From JACMOY01 sp046590855 (GTDB lineage: Bacteria > Actinomycetota > Actinomycetes > Actinomycetales > Angustibacteraceae): a stretch of 11,060 bases of DNA. The DNA lies in NCBI GenBank assembly GCA_046590855.1, contig JBKJTJ010000183.1, positions 1 to 11,060 on the forward strand, written 5' to 3'. Positions 1 to 6,526 of this stretch are shown here, piece by piece. The translations under genes and the position numbers were made by a program. Each line of letters opens with the position of its first letter. The stretch's first letter is position 1. A model generated the notes under the pieces. That model saw only the letters and a list, made by a program, of their open reading frames with translations, had not been told where the DNA came from and made no database searches.

Positions 1-1119
1 GGTCATCTTGCCCTCTTCGACGGTCTCAACGCAGACCCGCTCAAGGGTCTCGGCGAAGGCCGTCACCTCGGGGGTGCCGTCGAGCTTGCCGCGGTGCTTG
101 AGGCCACCGGTCCACGCGTAGATCGAGGCGATCGGGTTGGTCGAGGTCGGCTTGCCCTGCTGGTGCTGGCGGAAGTGCCGGGTCACCGTGCCGTGGGCCG
201 CCTCGGCCTCGACGGTCCTGCCGTCGGGGGTCATCAGCACCGAGGTCATCAGGCCCAGCGAGCCGAAGCCCTGGGCGACGGTGTCGGACTGCACGTCGCC
301 GTCGTAGTTCTTGCAGGCCCAGACGTAGCCGCCCTCCCACTTCATCGCCGCGGCGACCATGTCGTCGATCAGCCGGTGCTCGTAGGTCAGGCCGGCCGCC
401 TCGAACTCGCTCTGGTACTCGGTGGCGAAGATCTCGGCGAAGATGTCCTTGAACGCGCCGTCGTAGGCCTTGAGGATCGTGTTCTTGGTCGACAGGTACA
501 CGGGGTACAGTCGCTGCAGGCCGTAGGCGAACGAGGCGCGCGCGAAGTCCTGGATCGACTTGGTGAAGTTGTACATGCCCATCGCGACGCCGCCGTCCGC
601 GCCGTAGTTCGCGACCACGTGCTGGATCGGCTCGCTGCCGTCGGTCGGGGTGAACGTCATGGTCAGCTCACCAGCGCCGGGAACGGTGAAGTTCGTGGCC
701 TTGTACTGGTCGCCGTGGGCGTGGCGGCCGATGATGATCGGCTTGGTCCAGCCCGGCACGAGGCGGGGGATGTTGCTGATGATGATCGGCTCGCGGAACA
801 CCACGCCGCCGAGGATGTTGCGGATCGTGCCGTTCGGCGAGACCCACATCTTCTTGAGGCCGAACTCCTCGACCCGCGCCTCGTCCGGCGTGATCGTGGC
901 GCACTTGACGCCGACGCCGTGCTCCTTGATCGCCGCGGCAGCGTCGATCGTCACCTGGTCGTCGGTGCGGTCGCGCTCCTCGATGCCCAGGTCGAAGTAC
1001 CGCAGGTCGACGTCGAGGTAGGGGTGGATCAGCCGGTCCTTGATGAACTGCCAGATGATCCGCGTCATCTCGTCGCCGTCGAGCTCGACGACCGGACCCT
1101 GCACGGTGATCTTGGGCAT
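1..1119 (-). CDS. icd: NADP-dependent isocitrate dehydrogenase, homodimeric type (3' end cut by window edge)
   Basis: Oxidatively decarboxylates isocitrate to 2-oxoglutarate with NADP+ in the TCA cycle (cytoplasm). The window holds the first 373 codons; the family is about 405 residues, so roughly 30 C-terminal residues lie beyond the left edge. The start MPKITVQGPVVELDGDEMTR matches the eukaryote-like homodimeric class, not the large monomeric type found in some actinobacteria. Visible active-site elements are SPNGTIRN (S94, N96, R100), FREP (R109), GRHAHGDQY (R132, Y139), K212, and the metal-binding aspartates D252, D275 and D279 in LIDDMV and YDGDVQSD. The NADP segment HGTVTRHY is at 309-316. 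The ATG at 1119 is preceded by GGAAGAGG (1128-1135) at good spacing. It sits 89 nt downstream of the DUF1348 gene on the same strand but has its own plausible promoter. Identity is very secure. Confidence 0.97.
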   Translation of the reverse strand, partial: MPKITVQGPVVELDGDEMTRIIWQFIKDRLIHPYLDVDLRYFDLGIEERDRTDDQVTIDAAAAIKEHGVGVKCATITPDEARVEEFGLKKMWVSPNGTIRNILGGVVFREPIIISNIPRLVPGWTKPIIIGRHAHGDQYKATNFTVPGAGELTMTFTPTDGSEPIQHVVANYGADGGVAMGMYNFTKSIQDFARASFAYGLQRLYPVYLSTKNTILKAYDGAFKDIFAEIFATEYQSEFEAAGLTYEHRLIDDMVAAAMKWEGGYVWACKNYDGDVQSDTVAQGFGSLGLMTSVLMTPDGRTVEAEAAHGTVTRHFRQHQQGKPTSTNPIASIYAWTGGLKHRGKLDGTPEVTAFAETLERVCVETVEEGKMT

Positions 1120-1151
1120 GGACTGAGCCTCTTCCTGTCGCTGCAGATGCT

Positions 1152-1188
1152 TTGACGTCAAGATATCGGACGGTGTCGGCCGGCGAAA
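1152..1188 (-). promoter_or_regulatory. Candidate icd promoter with overlapping 10-bp palindrome
   Basis: Reading toward icd, TTTCGC (1188-1183), a 17-nt spacer and TATCTT (1165-1160) resemble a housekeeping sigma -35/-10 pair. The perfect palindrome TTGACGTCAA (1152-1161) overlaps the last bases of the -10 and the expected transcription start, where a bound dimeric repressor would block initiation. The 5' leader would be about 34 nt and contain the ribosome site at 1128-1135. Both the promoter and the operator are inferred from pattern only; no regulator is encoded nearby. Confidence 0.4.
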
Positions 1189-1195
1189 GCGTGCC

Positions 1196-1210
1196 GAGCC
1201 GGCGCGGCTC
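1196..1210 (-). terminator. Short GC hairpin at the end of the DUF1348 gene
   Basis: GAGCCG (1196-1201) and CGGCTC (1205-1210) are perfect complements around a 3-nt loop. The hairpin starts inside the stop codon of the DUF1348 gene (1211-1209), a position expected of a U-tract-less actinobacterial terminator. With only 6 bp it may be weak or coincidental in such GC-rich DNA. Confidence 0.3.
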
Positions 1211-1673
1211 AGAGCAGCGGCAGCTCGACCCCCCGCTCGCCCGGTGGCCGTGCCCCGAAGATCCTGCGCTCCTCGGGGGTGATCGGGACGTCGTTGATGC
1301 TCGCCTCGCGGCGGCTCATCAAGCCGTGCTCGTCGAACTCCCACAGCTCGTTGCCGTAGGAGCGCCACCACTGACCCCGGTCGTCGTGGCTCTCGTACTG
1401 GAAGCGCACCGCCATCCTGTTTCGCCGGAATCCCCACAGCGCCTTGCGCAGGGCGTACTCGTGCTCGCGGGCCCACTTGCTCGTGAGCAGCTCGATGATG
1501 GCGTCCCGGCCGGTGACGAACTGGTCGCGGTTGCGCCACACCGAGTCCGGCGTGTACGCCGCCGCCACGCGGATCGGGTCGCGGGTGTTCCAGGCGTCCT
1601 CGGCCGCCTGCACCTTGGCCAGCGCCCCCTCCTCGTCGAACGGCGGAAGCGGCGGACGGTCGGAAGCAGGCAT
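1209..1673 (-). CDS. DUF1348 / NTF2-like (SnoaL-fold) protein
   Basis: A 154-residue protein that looks like the DUF1348 branch of the nuclear transport factor 2-like superfamily, cone-shaped alpha+beta folds that often bind small ligands. Recognisable parts are the N-terminal helix with AEDAWNTRDP (24-33), YTPDSVWRNRDQFVTGRDAI (40-59), KWAREHEYALRKALWGF (66-82), and the highly conserved block from RFQYE (90-94) through WWRSYGNELWEFDEHGLMSR (102-121) to REASINDVPI (122-131). No catalytic activity is established for the family, so none is assigned. The ATG at 1673 has an excellent AAGGAG (1684-1679) 5 nt upstream. It is divergent from mdh and upstream of icd on the same strand. A metabolic link with these two genes is not shown by the sequence. 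Confidence 0.88.
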   Translation of the reverse strand: MPASDRPPLPPFDEEGALAKVQAAEDAWNTRDPIRVAAAYTPDSVWRNRDQFVTGRDAIIELLTSKWAREHEYALRKALWGFRRNRMAVRFQYESHDDRGQWWRSYGNELWEFDEHGLMSRREASINDVPITPEERRIFGARPPGERGVELPLL

Positions 1674-1747
1674 GTCGGCTCCTTGCTAGCGTCAGCGCCT
1701 TCACCAATGTCAAGGCCCATCGAGTGTCGTCACGAAGGAGCCAACCC
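1674..1747. promoter_or_regulatory. Divergent DUF1348/mdh promoter region
   Basis: This 74-nt gap must carry the 5' signals of two divergent genes. Ribosome sites are clear: AAGGAG on the minus strand (1684-1679) for the DUF1348 gene and GAAGGAG (1734-1740) for mdh. On the minus strand TTGACA (1713-1708) is a perfect -35, but the only -10-like hexamers (around 1689-1683) overlap the ribosome site, which would give an almost leaderless RNA. On the plus strand TTGCTA (1683-1688) with CAATGT (1705-1710) is a weak candidate pair for mdh. None of these promoter assignments is firm. Confidence 0.3.
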
Positions 1748-2737
1748 GTGAGCAGTTCGCCCGTCAAGGTCGCCGTCACCGGAGCCGCCGGCCAGATCGG
1801 CTACAGCCTGCTGTTCCGGATCGCGAGCGGGGCGCTGCTCGGCCCCGACACCCCGGTCGAGCTGCGGCTGCTCGAGATCACGCCGGCGCTGAAGACCCTC
1901 GAGGGCGTGGTGATGGAGCTGGACGACTGCGCCTTCCCGCTGCTGACCAAGGTCGAGATCGGCGACGACCCGGGCACGGTGTTCGAGGGCATCAACCTCG
2001 CGCTCCTCGTGGGCGCCCGGCCCCGCACCAAGGGCATGGAGCGCGGTGACCTGCTGGCGGCCAACGGCGCCATCTTCACCGGCCAGGGCAAGGCCATCAA
2101 CGATCACGCGGCGGACGACGTCAAGGTGCTGGTGACCGGGAACCCGGCCAACACCAACGCTCTGATCGCGATGAGCAACGCCCCCGACGTCCCCCGTGAG
2201 CGGTTCACCGCCCTGACCCGCCTGGACCACAACCGGGCGATCGCCCAGCTGGCTGCCAAGACCGGCAGCCCCGTCACCGACGTCACCCGGATGAGCATCT
2301 GGGGCAACCACTCGGCCACGCAGTACCCCGACATCTTCCACGCGCAGGTGCGCGGCCAGAACGCCGCCGAGCTCGTCGGCGACCTGAGCTGGCTCGAGAA
2401 CGACTTCATCCCCACCGTGCAGAAGCGCGGCGCCGCGATCATCGAGGCCCGCGGCTCGTCGTCCGCCGCGAGCGCCGCCAACGCGACAGTCGACCACGCG
2501 CGCGACTGGGTGCTCGGCACCCCCGAGGGCGACTGGGTGTCGATGGCGGTGCCGTCCGACGGGTCGTACGGCGTCCCCGAGGGTCTGATCAGCTCGTTCC
2601 CAGTGACGGTGTCGGGCGGTGCGTACTCGATCGTGCAGGGGCTCGAGATCGATGCGTTCTCGCGCGCCCGGATCGACGCCAGCACGGCCGAGCTGGCCGA
2701 GGAGCGCGACGCCGTCCGCGAGCTCGGCCTCATCTGA
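1748..2737 (+). CDS. mdh: Malate dehydrogenase (NAD-dependent)
   Basis: Interconverts malate and oxaloacetate with NAD in the TCA cycle. The protein has 329 residues, the usual length of actinobacterial (type 2, LDH-like fold) Mdh. The Rossmann motif GAAGQIG is at 12-18, with E43 as the expected ribose-binding acidic residue that favours NAD. Substrate arginines R93 and R99 lie in RPRTKGMERGD, N106 and Q113 follow, GNPANTN with N132 is at 131-137, R163 is in LTRLDHNRA (catalytic D160), and the proton-acceptor H188 is in WGNHSATQYPD. The start is the GTG at 1748, 7 nt after GAAGGAG (1734-1740). An in-frame ATG at 1724 lies upstream of that ribosome site and would add a tail the family lacks. 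Divergent from the DUF1348 gene; convergent with DUF3017. Confidence 0.98.
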   Translation: MSSSPVKVAVTGAAGQIGYSLLFRIASGALLGPDTPVELRLLEITPALKTLEGVVMELDDCAFPLLTKVEIGDDPGTVFEGINLALLVGARPRTKGMERGDLLAANGAIFTGQGKAINDHAADDVKVLVTGNPANTNALIAMSNAPDVPRERFTALTRLDHNRAIAQLAAKTGSPVTDVTRMSIWGNHSATQYPDIFHAQVRGQNAAELVGDLSWLENDFIPTVQKRGAAIIEARGSSSAASAANATVDHARDWVLGTPEGDWVSMAVPSDGSYGVPEGLISSFPVTVSGGAYSIVQGLEIDAFSRARIDASTAELAEERDAVRELGLI

Positions 2738-2739
2738 CC

Positions 2740-2760
2740 GACCGGCCCCCTCCCCCGGTC
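2740..2760 (+). terminator. Small hairpin directly after mdh
   Basis: GACCGG (2740-2745) and CCGGTC (2755-2760) form a 6-bp stem with a 9-nt C-rich loop just 2 nt after the mdh stop. It could be a first, weak terminator ahead of the much stronger inverted repeat at 2782-2846. It has no following T-tract. Confidence 0.3.
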
Positions 2761-2781
2761 CACCCCCATCCCCGTCTCTTC

Positions 2782-2846
2782 CCGCACCTTCGCCACAAGG
2801 TGGTGCCCTGAGGGCCTGAAACCGGCACCTTGTGGCGAAGGTGCGG
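2782..2846. terminator. 21-bp-arm inverted repeat between convergent mdh and DUF3017
   Basis: The arms 2782-2802 and 2826-2846 are exact reverse complements, separated by a 23-nt loop. Each arm contains its own inverted repeat: CACCTT-CGCCAC-AAGGTG in the left arm and CACCTT-GTGGCG-AAGGTG in the right. The structure can therefore form one long stem or two small hairpins. A further GGTGCC (2802-2807) / GGCACC (2824-2829) pairing competes with the ends of the arms. It lies between two converging genes (mdh stop 2737, DUF3017 stop 2858) and has no T-run, as is common for actinobacterial terminators. The best reading is a bidirectional terminator. A dispersed intergenic palindromic repeat is the alternative. 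Confidence 0.75.
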
Positions 2847-2857
2847 TTCCCGAGGGG

Positions 2858-3145
2858 TTAGGGGGTGAGGTTGAGGGTGGCGGTGAGGACGGCGGCGGCG
2901 ACCGCGACCAGGCCGAGCCCGACGACGTCCGTGGTGCGCGAGCGGACGGCGGCGGCGCCCACGACGCGGGAGGGCAGCGCTAGCCGCAGCACCGCCGAGA
3001 CGGCGAAGCCGGCGGCGAGCAGGTAGCCGCCGAGCCGCACGTGGCCGGCGACGACGGCGCCCACGGCGACCAGGACGAGGAACGCCAGCGCCAGCCACGG
3101 GCCGACCAGCCGCTGCGAGCCCGTCCTCGGCGCGGCGCGGGTCAC
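2858..3145 (-). CDS. DUF3017 small membrane protein
   Basis: A 95-residue protein with three predicted membrane helices: about 13-34 (VGPWLALAFLVLVAVGAVV), 38-57 (LGGYLLAAGFAVSAVLRLAL) and 72-92 (TDVVGLGLVAVAAAVLTA). The pattern 'RLGGYLLAAGF...VLRLALPSR...VRSR..D' fits the actinobacterial DUF3017 family, typically found immediately after folD. Function is unknown. The GTG start at 3145 overlaps the folD stop as GTGA, indicating translational coupling to folD. A longer in-frame extension to 3247 exists but runs inside folD and is Arg-rich shadow sequence. The stop is TAA at 2860-2858, 11 nt from the large inverted repeat. Confidence 0.85.
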   Translation of the reverse strand: MTRAAPRTGSQRLVGPWLALAFLVLVAVGAVVAGHVRLGGYLLAAGFAVSAVLRLALPSRVVGAAAVRSRTTDVVGLGLVAVAAAVLTATLNLTP

Positions 3146-4020
3146 CCGGCCGCGGCCGACGCAGCGGCTTCGGCGGCCTCGACCACGTTGGTCAGGAGCA
3201 TCGCCCGGGTCATCGGCCCGACGCCGCCGGGGATCGGGGCGATCCACCCGGCCACCTCGGCGACGTCCGCGGCGACGTCACCGACCGGTCGCACCACGCC
3301 GTCCGGGCCGGGCAGGCGGGTTGAGCCGATGTCGACGACGACCGCGCCGGGACGCACCATGTCGGCGGTGATCAGGCCGGGCGACCCGGCCGAGGCGATC
3401 ACGATGTCGGCGCGGCGGGTGTGCGACCCCAGGTCGCGGGTTCCGGTGTGGCACAACGTGACCGTGGCGTTCTCGGTACGTCGGCCCAGCAGCAGCGCCA
3501 TCGGCCGACCGGCCGTCGGGCCGCGGCCCACCACCACCACGTCCGCGCCGTCCAGCTCGATCCCGAACGCGCGCATCAGCTCGACGGCGCCACGCGGCGT
3601 GCACGGCAGCGGACCGGACTGCATCAGCGTGAGCCGGCCGAGGCTGGCCGGTGCCAGGCCGTCGGCGTCCTTGGCGGGGTCGATCAGGTCGAGCACGGCG
3701 CCCTCGTCCAGCCCGCGCGGCAGCGGCAGCTGGACGATGTACCCGGTGCAGGTGAGGTCGGCGTTCAGCTCGCGCACCGCGTCCTCGACCTGGCCCTGGG
3801 TGGCGGCTGCGGGCAGCTCGCGCTGGATCGAGGTGATGCCGACGGCGGCGCAGTCGCGGTGCTTGCCCGCGACGTAGGCGTGGCTGGCCGGGTCGTCGCC
3901 GACGATCAGCGTGCCGAGGCCTGGGACGACGCCGGCGGCGCGCAGCGCGGCGACCCGCGCGGTGAGGTCGGTGCGGATCGCGGCCGCCGTGGCTCTACCG
4001 TCCAGCAGCCGTGCGGTCAT
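3142..4020 (-). CDS. folD: Bifunctional methylenetetrahydrofolate dehydrogenase / methenyltetrahydrofolate cyclohydrolase
   Basis: Converts 5,10-methylene-THF to 10-formyl-THF in two steps using NADP, supplying the formyl donor for PurN and PurH encoded nearby. The 292 residues match the family. Visible are Y49 and the catalytic K53 in YVAGKHRDC, VQLPLPRGLD (96-105), D120 in KDADGL, PCTPRGAVELM (139-149), the cofactor loop VVGRGPTAGRP (163-173), VVVDIGSTR (227-235) and PIPGGVGPMTRAMLL (262-276). The C-terminus is a short Ala-rich tail. The ATG at 4020 follows GGAAGG (4034-4029); the frame stays open far upstream, but that part is antisense to the next gene and has no family match. The 3' end is coupled to DUF3017 by a GTGA overlap. 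Confidence 0.97.
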   Translation of the reverse strand: MTARLLDGRATAAAIRTDLTARVAALRAAGVVPGLGTLIVGDDPASHAYVAGKHRDCAAVGITSIQRELPAAATQGQVEDAVRELNADLTCTGYIVQLPLPRGLDEGAVLDLIDPAKDADGLAPASLGRLTLMQSGPLPCTPRGAVELMRAFGIELDGADVVVVGRGPTAGRPMALLLGRRTENATVTLCHTGTRDLGSHTRRADIVIASAGSPGLITADMVRPGAVVVDIGSTRLPGPDGVVRPVGDVAADVAEVAGWIAPIPGGVGPMTRAMLLTNVVEAAEAAASAAAG

Positions 4021-4089
4021 GGCGTCATCCTTCCACGGGCGCGCCACCCCACGGTCAAGGCAGACGTCGACGCTGCCGACACCTGCAGG
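4021..4089. promoter_or_regulatory. Divergent folD / orphan-gene intergenic region
   Basis: This 69-nt gap holds the folD ribosome site (4034-4029, minus strand) and must hold promoters for both genes. A broken dyad is present: GGCAG (4059-4063) and CTGCC (4073-4077) flank the palindrome CGTCGACG (4065-4072), with one unpaired A. A minus-strand TTGACC (4058-4053) looks like a -35, but no reasonable -10 follows it. I see no confident promoter. Confidence 0.25.
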
Positions 4090-4962
4090 GTGCCGACCAC
4101 CACCGCCGCACCGGACGAGGCCGCCTGCTGGAGCGGCGACTGGCGCCCCGTCACGCCGCTGACCGAGGTGTGGACCCAGTCCGCCGTCATCCGCACCGTG
4201 CGCGCCCTGCCCCAGCTGCACCCGTGGCGGCTCGGCGACGCGAAGGGCTCGACCCGGCTGCTGCAGTGGGTGGGCGGCTCGGACGCCGACCCCAGGGCCG
4301 TGGCCGTCCTCGCGGTGACCGCCCGCGACCCCGGGCTCGAGGCGGGCGACGACGACCTGCCGCACGACCTCACCCTCACCGGCCTCGGCGCGGGTCAGGG
4401 AGCCGGCCTGGCCCTGCTGCGCGGCGCCGCGGGTGAGGCACCCCGCTGGGCCGGCGCCCTGGTGCGCCTGCCCGGCAGCTGGTTGCCGCCGGTCGCCTGG
4501 CTGCCCCGCGCGCTGCGCGACCTGGACGACCCCGGCACCGCGTGGTCGACCGAGTCGCTCGACTTCGCCGCCCGGTACACCGTGCACGCCGGCGACCTGC
4601 AGGCCAGCGCAGCGCTGTTGACCCCGGCCGTGATGGCCCTGCTGCTCGACGCGGTGCCCAGCGAGTGCGCGGTGACCCTCGCCGGGGACGCCGTGCACCT
4701 GTGGTGGCCCTATCGCGGCACCGCGCCGTCGGACGTCGGCCGCGCCGCGCGGGCGGTCCGCGCTGCGACGCAGCTGGCAGACGCGTTCCCGCACTTCGTG
4801 CTCGCGCAGTTCCCCGACCGCAGCATCGAGGTCGAGGACGAGCTGGCCGAGCGGACGGCGGCGGCGCGCGAGTACCGGGCCGGACGCCGTCCGGGTGCCT
4901 CGGTCGACCCGGTCATGCAACGGATCTACGACCAGGCCAGAGCCACGCTGCCGCGCACCTGA
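4090..4962 (+). CDS. Conserved-looking hypothetical protein, soluble
   Basis: I do not recognise this 290-residue protein with certainty. It has no signal peptide and no membrane helix. Codon use is like the neighbours and the frame is intact, so it is a real gene. The N-terminal half is Trp-rich (WSGDWRPVTPLTEVW, 14-28; WLPPVAWLP, 131-139). The segment FAARYTVHAGDLQASAALLT (159-178), then VMALLLDAVP (181-190), VTLAGDAVHLWW (195-206) and ATQLADAFPHF (226-236) resembles the beta/alpha layout of DUF3137-like proteins, but this is only an impression. The C-terminus is helical and charged. The GTG at 4090 is the most upstream plausible start (MPTTTAAPDEAACW) but lacks a good ribosome site, so the start is uncertain; a leaderless transcript is possible. 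It interrupts the purH-folD order on the opposite strand. Confidence 0.8.
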   Translation: MPTTTAAPDEAACWSGDWRPVTPLTEVWTQSAVIRTVRALPQLHPWRLGDAKGSTRLLQWVGGSDADPRAVAVLAVTARDPGLEAGDDDLPHDLTLTGLGAGQGAGLALLRGAAGEAPRWAGALVRLPGSWLPPVAWLPRALRDLDDPGTAWSTESLDFAARYTVHAGDLQASAALLTPAVMALLLDAVPSECAVTLAGDAVHLWWPYRGTAPSDVGRAARAVRAATQLADAFPHFVLAQFPDRSIEVEDELAERTAAAREYRAGRRPGASVDPVMQRIYDQARATLPRT

Positions 4963-4976
4963 GCCCTCAGTGCGCG
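4952..4976. terminator. Hairpin spanning both stop codons of convergent genes
   Basis: CGCGCAC (4952-4958) pairs with GTGCGCG (4970-4976). After one bulged C (4959), TGA (4960-4962) pairs with TCA (4967-4969) around a 4-nt loop. The inner pairs are the two stop codons themselves, so the hairpin is centred on the 4-nt gap between the orphan gene and purH. It is the only structure I see that could stop transcription in both directions here. There is no T-tract. Confidence 0.5.
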
Positions 4977-6526
4977 AAGTGCCGCGTGCCGGTGAGGTAC
5001 AGGCTGACGCCGGCCGCCCGCGCCGCCTCGACGACCTCGTCGTCGCGGATCGACCCGCCGGGCTGGACGACGGCCCGCACCCCCGCGTCCAGCAGCACCT
5101 GCAGCCCGTCGGCGAACGGGAAGAACGCGTCGGACGCCGCGACCGCGCCCCGCGCGCGCTCGGCCCCCGCGCGCTCGACGGCCAGGCGGCATGAGTCCAC
5201 CCGGTTCACCTGGCCCATGCCGACCCCGACGCTCGCGCGGTCGCGGGCCAGCAGGATCGCGTTGGACTTGACCGCGCGCACCGCGCGCCAGGCGAACTCG
5301 AGGTCGGCCAGCGTGGCCGCGTCGACCGCGTCGCCGGCGGCGAGGGTCCACGTCGCGGGGTCGTCGCCGGTGGCGTCGACCAGGTCGCGCTGCTGCATGA
5401 GCAGCCCGCCGCTGATGGCGCGCATCTCGACGGCGGCGCCTGGCCGGGTGTGCTCGACCTGCAGCAGACGGACGTTCTTCTTGCGCTGCAGCACCTCCAG
5501 CGCATCGGCGTCGTAGGCCGGCGCCACCACGACCTCGGTGAAGACGTCGGCGACCTGCTCGGCCATCGCGAGCGTCACCGGACGGTTGGCGGCGATGACG
5601 CCACCGAACGCGGACACGGGGTCGCACGCGTGCGCCTTGGCATGCGCATCTGCGATGTCAGCACCGGTCGCGATGCCACAGGGGTTGGCGTGCTTGATGA
5701 CCGCGACCGCGGGGCCCTCGAAGTCGTACGCCGCGCGCAGGGCGGCGTCCGCGTCGACGTAGTTGTTGTAGGACATCTCCTTGCCGTGCAGCTGGGTGGC
5801 TGCGGCCAGGCCCGGGTGATGCCCGGTGTAGAGCGCTGCGGCCTGGTGCGGGTTCTCGCCGTAGCGCAGCACCGAAGCGCGCTGCCAGGTGGCGCCGACC
5901 CAGCCGGGGAACGGGCTGTCGCCACCGTCGGGCGCGAGCACGCTGCCCATCCACGAGGCGACCGCGACGTCGTACGACGCCGTGTGCCGGAATGCGGCGA
6001 CGGCGAGCGAGCGTCGCTGCTCGAGACTGAAACCGTTGCCCTGCAACGCCTGCAGCACGTCGTCGTACTGGTCGGGTGAGGTGACGATCGCGACGGACGG
6101 GTGGTTCTTGGCGGCCGCGCGCACCATCGACGGGCCACCGATGTCGATCTGCTCGACGCACTCGTCGGGGGTGGCGCCGGAGGCGACCGTGTCGGCGAAG
6201 GGGTACAGGTTGCTGACGACCAGGTCGAACGGCGCGATGCCCAGCTCGTCGAGCTGACGGCGGTGGTCGGGCAGCCGCAGGTCGGCCAGGATGCCCGCGT
6301 GCACCGCGGGGTGCAGCGTCTTGACCCGCCCGTCCAGGCACTCGGGGAACCCGGTGACCTCCTCGACCGCGGTCACCGGCACGCCGGCGGCGGCGATCCG
6401 CGACGCGGTCGACCCGGTCGAGACGATCGCGACACCGGCGGCGTGCAGCGCCGTAGCCAGCTCCTCGAGCCCGGTCTTGTCGTACACCGAGATCAGGGCC
6501 CTGCGGATGGGACGCTCGTCGCTCAC
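4967..6526 (-). CDS. purH: Bifunctional AICAR formyltransferase / IMP cyclohydrolase
   Basis: Catalyses the last two steps of IMP synthesis: formyl transfer from 10-formyl-THF to AICAR, then ring closure. It has 519 residues, normal for PurH. The N-terminal MGS-like cyclohydrolase domain (about 1-200) shows STGSTASRI (36-44), VTGFPECLDGRVKTLHP (57-73) and NLYPF (106-110). The transformylase part shows RYGENPHQ (221-228), GKEMSYNNYVDADAAL (248-263), the catalytic K278-H279 in VIKHANPCG, DPVSAFGG (302-309), KSNAI (420-424), GMGQVNRVDS (436-445), SDAFFPFADG (465-474), QPGGSIRDDEVV (488-499) and the C-terminal TGTRHFAH. The GTG start at 6526 overlaps the purN stop as GTGA, so translation is coupled. 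Confidence 0.98.
   Translation of the reverse strand: MSDERPIRRALISVYDKTGLEELATALHAAGVAIVSTGSTASRIAAAGVPVTAVEEVTGFPECLDGRVKTLHPAVHAGILADLRLPDHRRQLDELGIAPFDLVVSNLYPFADTVASGATPDECVEQIDIGGPSMVRAAAKNHPSVAIVTSPDQYDDVLQALQGNGFSLEQRRSLAVAAFRHTASYDVAVASWMGSVLAPDGGDSPFPGWVGATWQRASVLRYGENPHQAAALYTGHHPGLAAATQLHGKEMSYNNYVDADAALRAAYDFEGPAVAVIKHANPCGIATGADIADAHAKAHACDPVSAFGGVIAANRPVTLAMAEQVADVFTEVVVAPAYDADALEVLQRKKNVRLLQVEHTRPGAAVEMRAISGGLLMQQRDLVDATGDDPATWTLAAGDAVDAATLADLEFAWRAVRAVKSNAILLARDRASVGVGMGQVNRVDSCRLAVERAGAERARGAVAASDAFFPFADGLQVLLDAGVRAVVQPGGSIRDDEVVEAARAAGVSLYLTGTRHFAH

Noticed and set aside
94..1155. 353-residue open frame on the plus strand
   Set aside because: It is antisense to the unmistakable icd gene; long antisense frames are expected in very GC-rich coding DNA and the translation is low-complexity with no motif.
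1724..1747. Earlier ATG start for mdh
   Set aside because: It precedes the GAAGGAG ribosome site at 1734-1740 and would add eight residues that family members lack.
3146..3247. Longer N-terminus for the DUF3017 protein
   Set aside because: The extension lies inside folD and encodes an Arg-rich stretch; the GTGA-coupled start at 3145 fits the family length.
4053..4058. TTGACC as a folD -35 element
   Set aside because: At 17-18 nt spacing the next hexamer is TGGAAG or similar, which is not a -10 and overlaps the ribosome site.
4021..4920. Upstream extension of folD to give a 592-residue protein
   Set aside because: The extra 300 residues are antisense to the orphan gene, match no FolD feature, and the ATG at 4020 has its own ribosome site and standard family length.
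4542..5516. 324-residue plus-strand frame crossing the orphan gene and purH
   Set aside because: It overlaps two real genes in other frames, and composition (Arg/Ala/Ser-rich) is typical of shadow frames.
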